64,000 nt of DNA, taken from contig CM049312.1 of the NCBI GenBank assembly GCA_026874595.1, positions 69,904,929 through 69,968,928 on the forward strand. The letters are read 5' to 3'. The position numbers were made by a program, and so were the translations under genes. Under the pieces are notes generated by a model. It was not told the DNA's origin. It made no database searches and saw nothing but the letters and a program-made list of their open reading frames with translations. How positions within the stretch are numbered: the stretch's first letter is position 1; each line of letters begins with the position of its first letter. The stretch comes from Sipunculus nudus. Taxonomy: Eukaryota; Annelida; Sipuncula; Golfingiida; Sipunculidae. Positions 58,589 to 64,000 of this stretch are shown piece by piece.

Positions 58589-58687
58589 CTTCATTAAGAC
58601 GGTCGACTTTTCTGCCGGTAATGGTGACTCTGATGCCCTTTCTGGCAAATTCAATAGCAGTTGCATCCCCGAATCCTGAGCTGGAAC
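58589..58687 (-). pseudogene. Truncated antisense SDR exon 2 (downstream of copy C)
   Basis: Counterpart of the antisense exon at 10.6 kb, at the same place relative to copy C. Only the first ~99 nt of exon 2 remain (acceptor side intact). The 3' part, the donor and ~100 bp of intron are deleted, and the break runs straight into 'CGGCCG', which in the other copy lies ~150 bp away. The sequence reads SSSGFG...[18 protein letters not shown] with the Gly motif restored. Nonfunctional alone. Confidence 0.85.
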
Positions 58688-60324
58688 CTGCAATTATAAA
58701 CAAATAAACATTATATTTAAAAAAATAAGGGTGTATAAAATATATTGAAAAACATTAATATTTTCGTTTTGGATCTCAAGATAGATGTTTTTCAGAATAT
58801 TATTTTTTTACCATTCTCCGTTTGTGAACAAAATACATATACATTTCTTTATATGTCACTAGCCTTCCAGCCTTAATGTAAATGTGCAGGCTGCAGTGAT
58901 ATACTTGTAAGCGTGTAATTATTGGAAGCAACATGTAAATGCATACTTGTGCTCAGAGATAAATTTCCCTCTTTGAGCGGGAGTTTATAGTTCATTAAAA
59001 CAAAAACCCACCTTTAGTATTTCAAGCAAAGAGTCGCCGCAAATCAAAGCAATTATGTGTCATATAGATCGTTTAAACTTTAGTTGTATTTGAAGGATAG
59101 CAAGGAAGCATAACAATTTCTATATCCCCGAGGTAACCGCTTTATGTCGTTGTCATCATTAGTTTTCTGGAACTTGTGTCTAAATTACAGTCACGTGGGT
59201 CGTTAACACAAGCTTCTATTACCCAAGATGTGAGCGTTGTCATGTTGTTCGTTTTATTGAATCATACAGCGTGACTTACCATATGAATATCGGTTGATTT
59301 TTTAAATATTTTTTAATTCCATTGTGGATACTATTCCCTTTGAAACACTGGTGTATATTAACTTTGCAGAGGGGATGACTTGCAGACACAATCCCTTATA
59401 AAGATGAATATCTTTTTTTATCGTCTGTATGACACATTTAAAATATATTAGCTATTATATGACACATTTCAAATACATAAACTTTAGGTTTAGATATAAT
59501 ATTTCATAGTAAACTCATAAAGTGAACCACAGTATATAATTCTTTTTCTTTCTTTATAATTCATTTACAACGTATAAATATTATTCTCTGGAAAGTTTTT
59601 TTTGGGGGGTGGGGGGTTGGAGGGGGGATCGGGTGATTACATTGACTATCACCCGATGCCAAAGTGGGTAGGGGGGGTATAAATCCCCCATCCCCAATAT
59701 AGGCCTATCCCTGCTTTAAAGGGCCCTTGAGGAACGAGAGACAGCCAAAGCTGGGCAGCATCTGTGCTCGATCATACCAAGGAGATAACAGACTTATCTC
59801 TAAGAAATACACAACATATTACTAAAGACAAATAATTAAAACTAAAGTCCCAGTTGTTTTCATGTGAGGCAGGTACGCTGAGAGGTTATACAATGGATGT
59901 TTCATGAAAATTTAATTAGATATAATATCCGACATTTTCCAAAGAAATGTCACACTGACCCCCGTCCTTGAGTAAAAAGTAGGAGCCCCGCTCTAAAACC
60001 TACATGATGTGTGATCTTTGCTTTATTTTATGTTTGCCGCAGACCTACCGGTATTGGTCATAATAACAACATAAATCGTGCTTTATGTATTTCTCATGAA
60101 TAAAAGACGCGCGTATTCAGTAAAAATAACAACATTCAGTTGTATTCTAAATTATTTGATCTCATGAAATACCCGCACGGACAAAACCAATTGGGAGCAG
60201 CCATTGCCGACCAGAAGTGACGTACAGTCGTTGATTCAGGGTTAGCGCGTACAAGTACACAACATGTTCAGTAGTTGCTCAGTGTGTCAAGTTCTAATTT
60301 GAAAACAGCGATCAAGAAGCAAAA

Positions 60325-60727
60325 CTGTTGCTTGTCACATTGATAAAGTGGGTCTAAACAGATACCTGTACGAATCAGATAGGAAGGAGGCGGCTTGCGA
60401 GGACGAGTCCGTGCATTCTAGTGATTTTGAGGAGGAAAATGCCACCAGAGATATGTGTGACGGCAGTTCCAAAATGGCTACCATCACATGATGCCGATGC
60501 GGGCAGTGCTCAGTCAAGCCAATTGACCTGGAGTCTTACTGTTTCCAAGAGCATGAACTCATTGCAGACCGGCTGCAATACGTCAACCCCTAGTCTGAAG
60601 GAAAATATATACTGCACAAACCGTCCCTGGAAATGGCCTTCGTTGATGGCATGATCCGCAGATACCTGCGGGGTCTGGTCCCCGAAACACCCAAAACACC
60701 GGGTTTTTTGGGTAATTTCGACTAGAC
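60325..60727 (+). pseudogene. P2X7-type intracellular domain fossil, copy 2
   Basis: Duplicate of the fossil at 12.3 kb, with the same in-frame TGA before CRCGQCSVKP. One of the CC pair is now Phe (YCFQE). The second half (from 60548) is identical to copy 1. The shared nonsense codon shows that decay preceded the segmental duplication. Confidence 0.6.
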
Positions 60728-61779
60728 TCCAGGGTAGAAGGGTATTTATGCAACGCGATACACAGTATTGAAGCAGACACAGTGTGGGAACTGCAGAGAC
60801 CAGAAGTGCCGTCCGCCGGAGTCCAGAGAGTTGTCGCTACCCAGTGACCAGAGAGGTGCTTCGAGCCTGTGTTCAGTGAGGTGCTGCTAGCTGGTGTTCA
60901 GTGATGTGCTGCTAGCGGGTATGCAGTTGGATGCTGCCATACGGTGTCTAGAGAGGTATCGAGATGCTGCCAGCGAGTGTCCAGGAGACAAGTGACTGTG
61001 AGAGACTACGTGACACAAATGTGCTACCCGCCCAGTAAATTAGTTAAGGAAAATATAGTTCACACGGTGTATTAACATGTCACTTTATATTAATTTAGAA
61101 CATCAAATCATAAAGTGAAGTCAGAGAAATGGAGTTGATTAAATTTGGAAAAGTTGTGTGTTGTCGTTGCCATCCGGATTGTTTACATCAGTGTCATCAG
61201 TGCCGAGGAGGCTGGTGGATAATTCAATGGTATTTTGTTTATTATTTAAGCAAATGGACGTACTACACCATGAATCATAATAATTAGATGACAGAAGGTT
61301 TTATAGATTTCGGGCAATGTGTAATTTCCAATAGGTAAAATGCAGAAAATCCCGTAGGTGCCAGTTTTGACGAGAAAAGACCTGACCTTTCTACAGACTT
61401 CTCGAAGTTTGGCTACCCCGCGGTGGTGTCAAGGCCGGCTAGTCAGTGAATGAATTTGAAGCTAGCGCCTACTAGTGACGGGTCGTGTTATACCAACGAC
61501 ATATTAGGTGTACATCGGGCTTGGTGTAGTTGTAAAATAACGGGAGTACATCATTTGTCCTGGAGGTGTGTACAGTATATATAGGTACAATCAAAGCAGG
61601 GCTTTAGAAGATTACGTGACATGTACAACATGTGACATGCCGGACAACGACGGCGGTGGGCAATTGTTGGATGTTACCGGAATAAACTTGTATTTTTCAA
61701 TTCAGACAACGAATGATATTTTGGACTTTTCAGAGTGGAAGAACTCGGAAATTTAGGTCCGCTGCGTGTATTGTATTGT

Positions 61780-64000
61780 AAGATATCAGGCCTACTACCG
61801 GTCAGCTATCAGTATTTGGACTCGCCCATTAATGCCACCCCTATTGTAAAGTAGGCTGGCCTACGGCCAGGAATGTCCCGTCCTCCTCACTCTTCCGCGT
61901 GCAGCTGAATGATGCAGACGTGGGCCACAGGCCCACGTCTGGTCAGCACTAGGTTTAGTCATTTAGACGTGTTAAGGGGCTAAAGGATAATCGACATAAG
62001 GCGAAGTTTAGTAGTCTGCCGCGACCCTTCTAGCTCCCTGTTTATCACGTTTATAACTATCAGACTGGCAGTATAATTCAAAAGGACAGATCTTTCGGTC
62101 ATTTGGTAATTTAAACCTAAAATTATGTGTTGTTTTCTATTATCTGTGGGGAAAATCCTACATTGGCGAGCGGTTGCCAGCTTGTAAATCTAAAATATTT
62201 ACGAGCAGTGATTCGAACCTGCATTTTTGGCAATATTTGTTCTTCAAAATTTTAAAAATGAACTGCCACACATAAAGTAGTTAGGTACATAAATGAAGAA
62301 GAGTGAAGATGAAGATGACCACCCAATCCAGAAGTTACAGGTTCCTGGAAATACTACGGTATGTGAATTTTGTGTTTGTGTTAAATGTCATATACTATAG
62401 TAAGTATCAAAAAGGCCTTAAGAGGCTGGCTGAATAGAATTGATGTACATATTATGAGAAATTGGCCTCTGTGACCTTTTAAAGAGAATTGCCATAGCAT
62501 AGGTAAGCGTGGCCGCTGTTAACCGACACGAACATTTATAAAGTAGTAACGGAGACATGCCTGTACCTTATAAGATCGCTTATATTGGCAATAACCATGA
62601 TTAGCAATGAGGCTAGAAATATTTAATTGCTGTAAATGACATGAGAAATGGCCCTATGTGGCTGGAAATAGGGAACTGCTGTAGTTCAATGGCATGAAAA
62701 ATTACCTCAGCGCTCGAAAGGTTCAAACATGTGTCGACATAAGGCGAACCGGTATAGTAGTAGCCTGCCGCGATACTTTGAAAGCTTTCCAATAGCGCTC
62801 AAACGAGGACTGGACTGGCTGTATAGAAATGGCCCTGAGTTGCTGGAAATAGGGAACTGCTGTAGTTCAATGGCCTGAAAAATGACCTTGGCGCTGGAAG
62901 GGTTCAAACACTTGTCGACATAAGGCGAAAGATAAGTAGCCGCCGCGATAGTTTGAGCCTTTCACTACGCGCACCCTTTTAGGACTGGCAGTGTCATTAT
63001 TGTTAATATGAAAAACTGTGCCTTGGAGCAACCAGTGTGTAAAGAATGACACAAGTGTGGTGTCAATGATTGGCCAGGAGGTAGGCCTATAATGTGAGAA
63101 AATGTAATAAAGTATTGTACTTATTGACACAGGTATGTGCCACTATTGTTTTGATGTACATGAAATGTAGAAACTGTTTAAAATGTTACTTTGAGTGTAT
63201 TTGTTAATAGTAAAGGGCCAGGTAAGGCAGCATGAACTCATTGTATAGAGGTGGAGCAGTGTGCTAATTAAGTTTATGTAAAAGATGAGGTTTACAGGTT
63301 GTTAGGTCAAGTAAGCGTTGATATGTGTGTGTATATATATATTGTAAGGCTCTATAAATCCTTTTTTTTTCGCTTTGCAGAACTTTATAATTGTATGATA
63401 AAAAGGGGACAGCCAATCGTTCATTTATTAATTATTCTGATTACGTGCTACATATATATGTATAGATAGAGTAATTAAGTGTAGACTTGAGTTTAAAGTT
63501 GATATAAAAAATTAAAAAAAAAAAAAAAAACACAAACGGAGTAAAATATTGTTATATCAATATGTCCAATTATTAATTCATATAACAACCATTAAAATAA
63601 ATAAATGTTAAAGTAAGCATAAAATACAGTCTAAAAATAATAAAATTTGTATATCTTTGTTAGATCTATTAGGCTGGTTTCAAGGGTTTAATATTGTGGC
63701 TGAACAAGATCTTACAATTTATAACTTTTAAAAGATTAAAACACTTTAGCTTTAAAATAATACGTAAACATTAAAAAAAAAAATTCCAAGGAAACCAATA
63801 AGTGTATTTGTGCAGTCCATTCTGAAAAACTATGCACACCCTTTAAAAAGTCATAAATATGAACGTCTAGAAATTTTCTGTCATTCACTTGCCGGGGCAG
63901 CAATTAGTGACATGTTTCATCTGATAATCAGTTTGCTCCCATATTCCGGGGCCAAGCAGACAAAATTTCATTCACTTAACCCAAAGGGGAAAAGCCTGTT
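61780..64000. other. Right-end region beyond the segmental duplication
   Basis: Begins where homology with the left copy ends. Contains a perfect 12-bp stem hairpin (61915-61941), the ~178-bp tandem units, and A-rich and TA-rich tracts (63515-63530, 63770-63785). Open frames at 62707-62907 and 62867-63130 lie antisense to the tandem units and show no known domain. No gene supported. Confidence 0.5.
62646..63000. repeat. Tandem duplication, two ~178-bp units plus an older third
   Basis: Units start at ~62646 and ~62824: AAATGGCCCT, 'GCTGGAAATAGGGAACTGCT', GTCGACATAAGGCGAA, 'GCCGCGATA' and 'GGACTGG'. A diverged partial unit lies at 61975-62080. No coding frame holds across both units. Confidence 0.7.

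Larger units (their letters stand above)
47880..61780. repeat. Segmental duplication, right copy (matches 1-13795)
   Basis: Direct partner of the window's left end. Relative to the left copy it has lost about three monomers in the intron-1 array, gained about three in the intron-2 array, and deleted the end of the antisense exon 2. Confidence 0.9.

Noticed and set aside
62200-62226. Minus-strand B-box-like GGTTCGAATCAC, possible tRNA or SINE
   Set aside because: No A box at the right distance and no cloverleaf pairing.

Overview
The window is eukaryotic, AT-rich, intron-rich and full of repeats. It looks molluscan, most likely bivalve. The reasons are the 'GAGCTATAGCGATCACC...TGTCCGGCGTCCGTC' repeat family, ~156-bp core arrays between conserved termini (the architecture described for bivalve pearl elements / Helentron-associated elements), a secreted coiled-coil fibrinogen-domain lectin gene, and abundant homopolymer G and AT microsatellites. 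The species cannot be named from sequence alone.

Three plus-strand copies of one 9-exon gene for a classical NADP(H)-type short-chain dehydrogenase/reductase (SDR, 265 aa) dominate the window: copy A (exons 2-9 at 2063-9574, exon 1 lies left of the window), copy B (complete, 23119-31295) and copy C (complete, 44425-57731). All visible exons are open and spliceable, and two introns per gene use GC-AG splice sites. Two isolated antisense copies of exon 2 (10548-10687 and 58589-58687) lie downstream of A and C.

Copies A and C belong to a direct segmental duplication of about 13.8 kb (1-~13795 matches ~47880-~61780). A's downstream flank (~10.45-16.35 kb) also matches, in inverted orientation, C's upstream flank (~41.4-49.6 kb) and much of B's upstream flank (~20.6-25.4 kb), so the locus is a large broken palindrome. 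Within these flanks are fossils of a P2X7-type intracellular (ballast) Zn-binding domain, a degenerate LINE, a tRNA-Arg-like SINE, several TIR elements whose empty sites can be read in the paralogous copies, and two types of pearl-like tandem element.

Between B and C, separate from the SDR family, is one intact two-exon gene for a secreted fibrinogen-related (FReD) protein of 356 aa (37764-39393). About 5.7 kb on its left (31.97-37.68 kb) holds mainly microsatellites and no gene that I recognise.

Points for follow-up: perfect inverted-repeat-3 nuclear-receptor palindromes (AGGTCAnnnTGACCT) recurring in the tandem arrays of introns 1 and 2; TCAAGGTCA-type extended half-sites in intron 7; an ~838-bp island with no mismatch between the A and C flanks in an otherwise diverged duplication; and antisense exon 2 placed to form hairpin RNA with sense exon 2. 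All alignments were made by eye.
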